NCBI GenBank assembly: GCA_902596185.1
Contig: CACJSX010000005.1
Location: 1-43,777 of the forward strand
Origin: an uncultured Pelagibacteraceae bacterium
GTDB taxonomy: Bacteria; Pseudomonadota; Alphaproteobacteria; Pelagibacterales; Pelagibacteraceae
Direction of reading: 5' to 3'
DNA: 43,777 bases
The notes under the pieces: model-generated
Database searches by the model: none
Told to the model about the DNA's origin: nothing
The model's input: only the letters and a program-made list of their open reading frames with translations
Position numbers and translations under genes: made by a program
In this document: in pieces, positions 37,560-43,777 of the stretch
Numbering within the stretch: the stretch's first letter is position 1
How the letters are laid out: the number at the start of each line of letters is the position of its first letter

Positions 37560-38883
37560 TTTTTTTATCTAATAAATGTTGATCTACTAAATAAGGAATA
37601 TTGTTTTTCTTTTGAACAATAGGATCCAAATTATTTCTTTTCTCAATTTCTTTTTTAAAATGTCTAAGTAATCCTTGAACTGGCCAGGATGAACCTTCTC
37701 CAAATGCGCAAATAGTGTGTCCTGCTATTTGATTTGTAACATCTCCTAGCATGTCCACCTCATCTTTGGTTGCATCTCCTTTTGCCATTCTCTCAAGCAT
37801 TCTCCACATCCAACCAGAACCTTCTCTACATGGTGTACATTGTCCACAACTTTCATGTTTATAAAATCTTGCTATTCTTGCCATGCATTTAATTATGTCC
37901 TGATCTTTATTAATGACCACTATACCTGCTGTTCCTAAACCACTTTTCTCAGCCATAAGTGAGTCAAAATCCATAGTTAATGTTTCACATTTATCTTTTG
38001 GAATTAGAGGCATTGATGAACCACCAGGAATTACTGCTTGAAGATTATCCCAACCTCCAATAACACCACCTGCATGAACTTCGATTAATTCTTTTAAAGG
38101 AATATTCATTTCTTCCTCGACATTGCACGGAGTATTTACATTTCCAGATATACAAAATATTTTTGTCCCTGTATTTTTTTCTCTTCCAAGAGAAGCAAAC
38201 CATTTTCCACCTCTTCTAAGAATTGTAGGGACTACAGCTATAGTTTCTACGTTATTAATAATTGTTGGACATCCATAAAGACCAATTAAAGCAGGGAATG
38301 GTGGTTTTAATCTTGGTTGTCCTTTTTTACCTTCGATACTTTCTAATAAAGCTGTTTCCTCTCCACAAATATATGCACCAGCACCATAATGAATATAAAT
38401 ATCTAAATCCCAACCAGTACCTGCTGCATTTTTACCTAAGAGTTTTTTCTCATAAGCTTCGTCTATTGCTGCTTGAAGTTTTTGACCATCAACAAAATAT
38501 TCTCCTCTTATATAAATATAACAAACATGCGCTTGCACTGCATAAGATGCTATTAGACAACCCTCTATTAACTTGTGAGGTTCAAATCTTAAAATATCTC
38601 TATCTTTACAAGTTCCTGGCTCAGACTCATCGCCATTAATAACAAGGTAATGTGGTCTAGATCCAACTTCTTTTGGCGCAAATGACCATTTTAAACCAGT
38701 AGGAAATCCTGCTCCACCTCGACCTCTTAGTTGAGATTCTTTTATTTCATTAATTATCCAGTCTCTTCCTTTGTTAGTAATTTCTTTTGTATTCACCCAA
38801 TCACCTCTCTCTTGTGATGAAGACACATCTGAGCCTTTATCATTATATAAATTTTGAAAAATTCTATCTTGATCTTTAAGCAT
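37552..38883 (-). CDS. nuoF: NADH-quinone oxidoreductase subunit F (NADH and FMN binding)
   Basis: 443 residues. NuoF takes electrons from NADH to FMN and passes them to cluster N3. The FMN/NADH glycine loop is [15 protein letters not shown] (about 52-66). [13 protein letters not shown] and [16 protein letters not shown] follow. Three of the four N3 cysteines are in [12 protein letters not shown], and the fourth is in HTICAFGEG. Length and motifs agree with family norms. It overlaps nuoE by eight bases and nuoG by eight. Confidence 0.97.
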   Translation of the reverse strand: MLKDQDRIFQNLYNDKGSDVSSSQERGDWVNTKEITNKGRDWIINEIKESQLRGRGGAGFPTGLKWSFAPKEVGSRPHYLVINGDESEPGTCKDRDILRFEPHKLIEGCLIASYAVQAHVCYIYIRGEYFVDGQKLQAAIDEAYEKKLLGKNAAGTGWDLDIYIHYGAGAYICGEETALLESIEGKKGQPRLKPPFPALIGLYGCPTIINNVETIAVVPTILRRGGKWFASLGREKNTGTKIFCISGNVNTPCNVEEEMNIPLKELIEVHAGGVIGGWDNLQAVIPGGSSMPLIPKDKCETLTMDFDSLMAEKSGLGTAGIVVINKDQDIIKCMARIARFYKHESCGQCTPCREGSGWMWRMLERMAKGDATKDEVDMLGDVTNQIAGHTICAFGEGSSWPVQGLLRHFKKEIEKRNNLDPIVQKKNNIPYLVDQHLLDKKNA

Positions 38884-39484
38884 TTTTTAAATCCATTAAG
38901 GTTTTTCTGTTATTTTCAGGTTCATTATTTACTCTTCCTCTATATGAACCAGGTTTTGGAGTTTCTCCATTTAAAATTTTATCTAAAATATCTAAAGTTT
39001 TTTGTTTGTCTAAATCTTCATAATAGTCATCATTAATTTGTATCATTGGAGCATTGACACATGCTCCCAAACATTCAACCTCCATCCATGAACAGCTTTT
39101 ATCACTAGATAATTCACACTCATTTTCAGAAATTTTTTCCTTGCATGCCTCAACTAATTTATTTGCACCTCTTATCATGCAGGGTGTAGTTGTGCATACT
39201 TGAATAAAGTATTTGCCTACAGGGGCTAAATTATACATTGTATAAAAAGTAGCTACCTCATAAACTTTAATATAAGGCATGTCTAAAAATTTAGCGATGT
39301 ACTTCATTGCAGCTAATGGTATCCAATTATTATTTTGTTTTTGAGCAATATATAGTAAGGCCATTACAGCACTTTGCTGTTTACCTTCAGGATATTTTGC
39401 AACGATAACATTTGCTGCCTCTAATGATGAAGCATTAAATTCAAAATTTTCTGGCTGATCTTTAGCAGGTCTTCTTAAACTCAT
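38876..39484 (-). CDS. nuoE: NADH-quinone oxidoreductase subunit E (2Fe-2S)
   Basis: 202 residues, thioredoxin-like fold. NuoE carries the off-path 2Fe-2S cluster N1a. Its ligands are Cys97 and Cys102 (CTTTPC) and Cys138 and Cys142 (CLGAC). The helical N-terminal domain has [13 protein letters not shown] and [18 protein letters not shown]. Two extra cysteines (about 114 and 123) are not part of the known cluster. A C-terminal extension of about 25 residues ([11 protein letters not shown]) is hydrophilic. The start overlaps the nuoD stop by four bases. Confidence 0.96.
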   Translation of the reverse strand: MSLRRPAKDQPENFEFNASSLEAANVIVAKYPEGKQQSAVMALLYIAQKQNNNWIPLAAMKYIAKFLDMPYIKVYEVATFYTMYNLAPVGKYFIQVCTTTPCMIRGANKLVEACKEKISENECELSSDKSCSWMEVECLGACVNAPMIQINDDYYEDLDKQKTLDILDKILNGETPKPGSYRGRVNNEPENNRKTLMDLKNA

Positions 39485-40656
39485 CTATCTACCTCACCGA
39501 AAACAATATCTAAAGAACCTAGTACTGCAGGAACATCAGCTAACATATGACCTTTAATTAAATAATCCATTGATTGTAAATGCGAAAATCCTGGTGCTCT
39601 TATTTTACATTTGTAAGGTTTACTTGATCCATCAGATATTAAGTAAACACCAAATTCTCCTTTTGGTGCCTCAACAGCTGTATAAATTTCGTCTTTTGGA
39701 ACTCTGTATCCCTCTGTGAAAAGTTTAAAATGATGTATTAAAGCTTCCATTGATTGTTTGATTTCTGCTTTAGGTGGAGGGCTAATCTTGCCATCTAATG
39801 ATTTAATTGGACCCTTTTCCATTTTAGCTAGACATTGTTTAATAATTGAAACACTTTCTTTCATTTCTTCAATTCTGCATAAATATCTGTCGTAACAATC
39901 TCCATTTTTTCCAACTGGAATTTTAAAGTCTAAACTTTCATAGCAGTCATAAGGTTGAGATTTTCTTAAATCCCATGGAACACCTGAGCCTCTAATCATA
40001 ACTCCTGAAAAGGAATAATCTAAGGCATCTTCTTTTGTGACTACTCCTATATCGACATTTCTTTGTTTAAAAATTCTATTATCAGTTAACAAACTTTCTA
40101 AATCGTTAATTATTTTCGGAAACGTTTCACAAAATTTGGCAATATCTTCTTCTAAACCTTTTGGCAAATCTTGATGAACACCTCCTGCTCTAAAATAATT
40201 TGCATGAAGTCTTGATCCTGAAGCTCTCTCATAAAATGTCATTAACGTTTCTCTTTCCTCGAAACCCCAAAGAGAAGGTGTTAATGCTCCTACATCAAGA
40301 GCTTGAGTTGTAACGTTTAAAATATGACTTAAGATTCTACCAATCTCACAAAATATAACTCTTATGTATTGCGCTCTAATTGGTACATCTATTTTAAGTA
40401 TTTTTTCGACAGCTAGCGCGAAAGCATGCTCCTGATTCATTGGAGCAACATAATCTAAACGATCAAAATAAGGAACTGCCTGCATATAAGTTTTGTTTTC
40501 TATAAGTTTTTCTGTTCCTCTATGAAGTAAACCAATATGAGGATCTGCTTTTTCAACTACTTCACCATCTAACTCTAATATTAATCTCAGAACACCGTGA
40601 GCTGCAGGGTGCTGAGGACCGAAATTTAAATTTAAATTTTTAATTTTTTTTGTCAT
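39481..40656 (-). CDS. nuoD: NADH-quinone oxidoreductase subunit D
   Basis: 391 residues from the ATG at 40656-40654. NuoD, of the 49-kDa hydrogenase-like family, forms the quinone site with NuoB. Motifs are [54 protein letters not shown], then [18 protein letters not shown] and [17 protein letters not shown]. The C-terminal end is [10 protein letters not shown] longer frame reaches 40734, but those 26 extra codons overlap nuoC and give an N-terminus not seen in the family, so I use the internal ATG. Even so it overlaps nuoC by 17 bases. Confidence 0.95.
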   Translation of the reverse strand: MTKKIKNLNLNFGPQHPAAHGVLRLILELDGEVVEKADPHIGLLHRGTEKLIENKTYMQAVPYFDRLDYVAPMNQEHAFALAVEKILKIDVPIRAQYIRVIFCEIGRILSHILNVTTQALDVGALTPSLWGFEERETLMTFYERASGSRLHANYFRAGGVHQDLPKGLEEDIAKFCETFPKIINDLESLLTDNRIFKQRNVDIGVVTKEDALDYSFSGVMIRGSGVPWDLRKSQPYDCYESLDFKIPVGKNGDCYDRYLCRIEEMKESVSIIKQCLAKMEKGPIKSLDGKISPPPKAEIKQSMEALIHHFKLFTEGYRVPKDEIYTAVEAPKGEFGVYLISDGSSKPYKCKIRAPGFSHLQSMDYLIKGHMLADVPAVLGSLDIVFGEVDR

Positions 40657-41245
40657 TATTCGCAATTTCTTCTTTAATGTATTTTGTTCCTTCCCAAGGA
40701 CTTTCGTAATCGAAATTTCTATAATTTTGCTCAAGCTTCACTGGTTCACTAATTACTTTTTTTTGATCTTCGCTATATCTGACCTCTGAGTGACCAGTTA
40801 ATGGAAAATCTTTTCTTAACGGGTGACCTTCAAATCCATAATCAGTTAGTATTCTTCTTAAATCAGGATGATCCTTGAAAGATACTCCATACATGTCAAA
40901 TACCTCTCTCTCCATCCAATTTGCTGATGGAAAAATACTAGTTAATGATGGAATAACTTCATTTTCACCGATTAAATATTTTACAATCAATCTTTGATTA
41001 AATTCATGGCTTAAAAACAAATAAACTACTTCAAACCTTTGATTTTGTTCAGGATAATCAACAACTGTTATATCTACAAGTTGCCTAAATTTAGTATCTT
41101 GATTTGTTTTTAAAAAAATAACTATGTCAAGAATGTCTTCTTTATCTGTTTCAATATAAATTTGGTTATGTTTAATTTCTGTGTTGTTAATTTTGGTAGT
41201 TAACTCAGAATTAATTTTTTTTTCTAGATCTTCTAAAGTTTTCAT
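40640..41245 (-). CDS. nuoC: NADH-quinone oxidoreductase subunit C
   Basis: 201 residues, the 30-kDa subunit of the peripheral arm. The family signature is complete: [20 protein letters not shown] followed by [19 protein letters not shown]. Upstream there is [13 protein letters not shown] and [19 protein letters not shown]. NuoC and NuoD are separate genes, not the fused NuoCD of E. coli. The C-terminal tail has [13 protein letters not shown]. It is two bases from nuoB and overlaps nuoD by 17. Confidence 0.96.
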   Translation of the reverse strand: MKTLEDLEKKINSELTTKINNTEIKHNQIYIETDKEDILDIVIFLKTNQDTKFRQLVDITVVDYPEQNQRFEVVYLFLSHEFNQRLIVKYLIGENEVIPSLTSIFPSANWMEREVFDMYGVSFKDHPDLRRILTDYGFEGHPLRKDFPLTGHSEVRYSEDQKKVISEPVKLEQNYRNFDYESPWEGTKYIKEEIANNDKKN

Positions 41246-41247
41246 AA

Positions 41248-41763
41248 TTATCTAATAAAAGATCCTTTTTTTCTAATTTTTTTTTGTAACTGAAGTATCC
41301 CATACAACAAAGCTTCTGCTGAAGGTGGGCATCCTGGTACGTACACATCTACAGGAACAATTCGATCACAACCTCTAACAACTGAATATGAATAATGGTA
41401 ATATCCACCTCCATTTGCGCAACTACCCATTGAAATTACATATCTTGGTTCAGGCATCTGGTCATAAACTTTTCTTAAAGCTGGCGCCATTTTATTTGTT
41501 AAGGTTCCTGCAACTATCATAACATCTGATTGTCTTGGTGAACCTCTTGGAGCTGCTCCAAATCTTTCTAAATCATATCTTGGCATAGCTGTTTGCATCA
41601 TTTCAACAGCACAACAAGCTAGTCCAAAAGTCATCCAATGAAGTGATCCTGATCTTGACCAATTAATTAAATTATCAAGTGATGTAGTTATAAAACCATT
41701 CTTACTGAAATCTTCTGCAAGTTGTTTAAATTCCTCAGGAACTTGATCTATTTTATTATTCAT
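41248..41763 (-). CDS. nuoB: NADH-quinone oxidoreductase subunit B (cluster N2)
   Basis: 171 residues. NuoB holds the terminal 4Fe-4S cluster N2, which reduces quinone. The tandem cysteines are Cys50 and Cys51 in [11 protein letters not shown], with Cys115 (SMGSCANGG) and Cys145 (VPGCPPSAE) completing the site. [20 protein letters not shown] and [20 protein letters not shown] match the family closely. An N-terminal extension of about 20 residues is alphaproteobacterial in style. It follows nuoA by 15 bases. Confidence 0.97.
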   Translation of the reverse strand: MNNKIDQVPEEFKQLAEDFSKNGFITTSLDNLINWSRSGSLHWMTFGLACCAVEMMQTAMPRYDLERFGAAPRGSPRQSDVMIVAGTLTNKMAPALRKVYDQMPEPRYVISMGSCANGGGYYHYSYSVVRGCDRIVPVDVYVPGCPPSAEALLYGILQLQKKIRKKGSFIR

Positions 41764-41778
41764 TGTGGTTTATAATTT

Positions 41779-42147
41779 TTATTCCCAGTCTAAAGCACCT
41801 TTTTTCCATTCATAAATAAAACCTATGGTAAGTATGAACAAAAAAATCATCATTGATGAAAAACCTAATAATCCAATATTTCCAAGAGATATTGCCCATG
41901 GAAATAAAAATGCTATCTCTAAATCAAAAATAATAAATAGAATTGCAACTAAATAAAATCTCACATCAAATTCCATTCTTGAATCCTCGAAAGGTTCAAA
42001 ACCACACTCATAAGCTGAAAGTTTTTCAGGATCAGGTTTTTTTGGTGATAGAATAAAGTTTACAACCACAAAAGCACAACTTAACCCAAGAGCTAATAGT
42101 AAAAATATTATTATTGGTAAGTAATCTTTTAAAAAATCAGATAACAT
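41779..42147 (-). CDS. nuoA: NADH-quinone oxidoreductase subunit A
   Basis: 122 residues with three membrane helices. NuoA lies next to the quinone chamber. Key motifs are [20 protein letters not shown], with the loop Cys that senses the active/deactive state in mitochondrial homologues, and [22 protein letters not shown], with its helix-2 acidic residues. It opens the 14-gene nuo cluster. The ATG is 87 bases after the end of tRNA-Asp. That spacer contains a short inverted repeat but no convincing promoter with a normal leader length. Confidence 0.96.
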   Translation of the reverse strand: MLSDFLKDYLPIIIFLLLALGLSCAFVVVNFILSPKKPDPEKLSAYECGFEPFEDSRMEFDVRFYLVAILFIIFDLEIAFLFPWAISLGNIGLLGFSSMMIFLFILTIGFIYEWKKGALDWE

Positions 42148-42158
42148 GGAAATCTATA

Positions 42159-42191
42159 TATCAGTTTTTATCTGTTGTTGAAGGGCTGATA
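42159..42191 (-). repeat. Inverted repeat in the tRNA-Asp to nuoA spacer
   Basis: TATCAG at 42159-42164 and CTGATA at 42186-42191 are exact complements, extendable by one G-U pair in RNA, with a 21-base loop. In minus-strand RNA the hairpin ends about 11 bases before the nuoA ATG. It may influence nuoA translation or protect the mRNA end left by tRNA processing. The stem is short, so chance is a real alternative. Confidence 0.3.
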
Positions 42192-42234
42192 CGTCACATT
42201 TTTATTAATATTAACATCAAAAAATGCGAAAAAG

Positions 42235-42311
42235 TGGCGGGAGTGAAGGGACTCGAACCCTCGACCTATCGCGTGACAGGCGATCGCTCTAACCAACTGA
42301 GCTACACCCCC
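42235..42311 (-). tRNA. tRNA-Asp (anticodon GTC)
   Basis: Read on the minus strand, the acceptor GGGGGTG pairs with CACTCCC (one G-U). The D arm is GCTCAGTTGGTTAGAGC, the anticodon stem ATCGC/GCGAT encloses loop CTGTCAC, and the T loop contains GGTTCGAGTCC. The anticodon GTC reads Asp codons. The discriminator is G, as required for Asp identity, and CCA is encoded (42235-42237). It follows tRNA-Val by 12 bases and precedes nuoA. Confidence 0.97.
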
Positions 42312-42323
42312 ACTTTGTTGTTT

Positions 42324-42399
42324 TGGTGGGCAGTAAAGGACTCGAACCTTTGACCCCCTCGGTGTAAACGAGATGCTCTACCAACTGAGCTAACCGCCC
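42324..42399 (-). tRNA. tRNA-Val (anticodon TAC)
   Basis: Read on the minus strand, acceptor GGGCGGT pairs with ACTGCCC (one G-U). The D arm is GCTCAGTTGGTAGAGC. The anticodon stem TCTCG/CGAGG (one wobble or mismatch at an end) encloses loop TTTACAC with anticodon TAC, and the T arm carries GGTTCGAGTCC. The discriminator is A and CCA is encoded (42324-42326). It is first in a tRNA pair transcribed toward nuoA. Confidence 0.97.
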
Positions 42400-42412
42400 A
42401 AAACAAGGCTAC

Positions 42413-42441
42413 TTATTACATCAACACTTAAATAATGTAAA
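42413..42441 (-). promoter_or_regulatory. Promoter for tRNA-Val, tRNA-Asp and probably the nuo operon
   Basis: On the minus strand TTTACA (plus 42441-42436) and TAATAA (plus 42418-42413) are 17 bases apart, a good sigma-70 arrangement. It lies in the 49 bases between the lon stop and tRNA-Val. A start about seven bases downstream would fall a few bases before the mature tRNA 5' end. No terminator-like hairpin separates tRNA-Asp from nuoA, so transcription may continue into nuoA-N. Inferred from sequence only. Confidence 0.55.
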
Positions 42442-42448
42442 TTAATTA

Positions 42449-43777
42449 TTATTGAATACTAGCTTGAGATTTATCGTCTTTTTTAGACATATCGACCTCA
42501 ACCCACTCAGTTGGTTTAAGTTCTTTTATTAAAGCTATTTTTATAACTTGATCAGCATATTCAACTGGCGTAATTTTTATATCGTCGATAATTTTCTTAG
42601 GCATATCTACTAGATCTTTTTCGTTCTCTTTTGGAATTAAAACTTCTTTTATTCCAGCTCTGTGTGCTGCTAATAATTTTTCTTTAAGACCACCAATTGG
42701 CAATACTTGACCTGTTAAAGTTACTTCACCAGTCATAGCAACGTCTCTTCTTACAGGAATGTTCGTTATTGATGAAACAATTGAAGTAACCATACCAATA
42801 CCAGCAGATGGCCCATCTTTTGGTGTTGCTCCTTCTGGGACATGAATATGAAAATCTTTCTTTTCAAAAATAGGAGGTATAATTCCATACTCCAAACATT
42901 TTGACCTTACAAAAGATTTTGCAGCCTTAACTGATTCTTGCATAACATCACCTAATTTACCAGTAATTTGCATTCTTCCTTTTCCTGGCATTGTTACAGT
43001 CTCAATTTTTAAAATTTCTCCACCATACTCAGTCCAAGCAAGTCCTGTTACTATACCCACTCTGTTTTCAGTCTCTAATTCTCCAAACTTAAATTTAGGA
43101 ACCCCCAAAAAATCAGATAAATTTTTATCGTTTATTGCAACTTCTTTTTCTTCACCTGCAACAATTTTTTTAACAACTTTTCTTGCAAGTTTAGAAATTT
43201 CTCTTTCAAGATTTCTTACACCTGACTCTTTTGTGTATCCCCTAATAACTTCTTTAATAATGTCATCATCTAGTTTCATTTCTTTTTCTTTAACACCGTT
43301 ATCTTTAATTTGTTTTGGTAACAAATATTTGTTGGCGATGCTAATTTTTTCATCCTCTGTGTAACCCGCTAATCTAATTACTTCCATTCTGTCTAATAAA
43401 GGAGGTAAAATATTTAAGGTATTAGCAGTCGTTACAAACATCACATCTGATAAATCATAATCAACTTCTAAATAATGATCATTAAATGTTGTATTCTGCT
43501 CAGGGTCTAAAGCTTCTAATAATGCTGAAGACGGGTCTCCTCTATAATCATTTCCAATTTTATCAATTTCATCTAATAAAATTAATGGGTTTTTTGTTCC
43601 AGCTTTTTTCATCATCTGAATAATTTTTCCAGGTAAAGATCCAATGTAAGTTCGTCTGTGACCTCTTATTTCTGCTTCATCCCTCATTCCACCAACAGAC
43701 ATTCTAACAAATTCTCTGTTTGTTGCTTTTGCAATTGATTTTCCTAAAGATGTTTTTCCAACTCCAGGAGGTCCAAC
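42449..43777 (-). CDS. lon: ATP-dependent protease La (Lon), C-terminal part (5' cut by window edge)
   Basis: About 442 residues are visible; the frame stays open to the right edge, so the ATG near 43702 is internal. Lon degrades misfolded and regulatory proteins. The edge still contains Walker A (GPPGVGKTS). [32 protein letters not shown] (Walker B) and [18 protein letters not shown] follow in the AAA+ module. The protease domain has the catalytic Ser in [12 protein letters not shown] and the Lys in [15 protein letters not shown]. The N-terminal substrate-binding domain lies outside. In many alphaproteobacteria hupB follows lon; here tRNA-Val does. Confidence 0.96.
   Translation of the reverse strand, partial: VGPPGVGKTSLGKSIAKATNREFVRMSVGGMRDEAEIRGHRRTYIGSLPGKIIQMMKKAGTKNPLILLDEIDKIGNDYRGDPSSALLEALDPEQNTTFNDHYLEVDYDLSDVMFVTTANTLNILPPLLDRMEVIRLAGYTEDEKISIANKYLLPKQIKDNGVKEKEMKLDDDIIKEVIRGYTKESGVRNLEREISKLARKVVKKIVAGEEKEVAINDKNLSDFLGVPKFKFGELETENRVGIVTGLAWTEYGGEILKIETVTMPGKGRMQITGKLGDVMQESVKAAKSFVRSKCLEYGIIPPIFEKKDFHIHVPEGATPKDGPSAGIGMVTSIVSSITNIPVRRDVAMTGEVTLTGQVLPIGGLKEKLLAAHRAGIKEVLIPKENEKDLVDMPKKIIDDIKITPVEYADQVIKIALIKELKPTEWVEVDMSKKDDKSQASIQ

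Noticed and set aside
38262..38639. Plus-strand open frame of 125 codons inside nuoF
   Set aside because: Antisense to a highly conserved gene, with low-complexity Leu/His/Tyr composition.
40657..40734. Longer nuoD reading frame with 26 extra N-terminal codons
   Set aside because: The extension lies inside nuoC in another frame and does not resemble NuoD N-termini; the ATG at 40656 gives the normal family start.
42114..42353. Plus-strand open frame of 79 codons over the tRNA genes
   Set aside because: It runs antisense across tRNA-Asp and into tRNA-Val; the peptide resembles the well-known spurious tRNA-derived ORF (GLEPSTYRVTGDRSNQLSYTP) and is not a gene.
1..43777. CRISPR arrays, insertion sequences, prophage or integrated elements
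   Set aside because: No repeated spacer pattern, transposase, integrase or phage gene was seen; both tRNA 3' ends are followed directly by host genes, with no sign of integration.

Overview
This window looks like a piece of a SAR11-clade (Pelagibacterales, Candidatus Pelagibacter-like) alphaproteobacterial chromosome. The DNA is strongly AT-rich and proteins are rich in Lys, Asn and Ile. Genes overlap or abut almost everywhere, and gene content and order are those of alphaproteobacteria. I find 43 protein genes (two cut by the window edges) and two tRNAs. There are no rRNAs, insertion sequences, prophage genes or CRISPR arrays. No gap between genes reaches 300 bases; the largest is the roughly 130-base rpsB leader.

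Left arm, plus strand (1-6698): the end of a PpiD-like periplasmic folding factor, then trpE-trpG-trpD-trpC (chorismate to indole-3-glycerol phosphate, except the trpF step), then lexA and gltX. The short trpC-lexA gap carries a good candidate LexA operator: four half-sites spaced exactly 11 bases apart, including a perfect GAAC-N7-GAAC (the complement of the alphaproteobacterial GTTC-N7-GTTC box).

Central and right part, minus strand (6675-43777), listed in transcription order from the right edge. It holds lon (partial); tRNA-Val(TAC) and tRNA-Asp(GTC) behind a recognisable promoter; the complete 14-gene respiratory complex I operon nuoA-N; birA, coaX, rnj (RNase J), a DUF1467 membrane protein, proS, lolC, lolD and dnaE. 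A leader RNA with pseudoknot potential then precedes rpsB-tsf-frr-uppS-cdsA-dxr-bamA-skp-fabZ-lpxD-lpxA-lpxI-lpxB. Translation, isoprenoid/undecaprenyl and phospholipid precursor synthesis, outer-membrane protein assembly and lipid A synthesis are thus chained in one direction. The lpxB and gltX 3' ends meet and overlap by 24 bases.

The whole window resembles a streamlined version of an old alphaproteobacterial supercluster. Compared with the order I recall from rhizobia and relatives, several genes are absent from their usual slots: moaC/moeA between trpC and lexA, comEC between lexA and gltX, gltA near gltX, pyrH between tsf and frr, rseP between dxr and bamA, and hupB between lon and tRNA-Val. 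The lpxD-fabZ order is also swapped. I found no undescribed multi-gene system. The most interesting signals are the rpsB leader pseudoknot, the phased SOS operator, a perfect hairpin sitting on the lpxD ribosome-binding region, and the pattern of single-gene losses.
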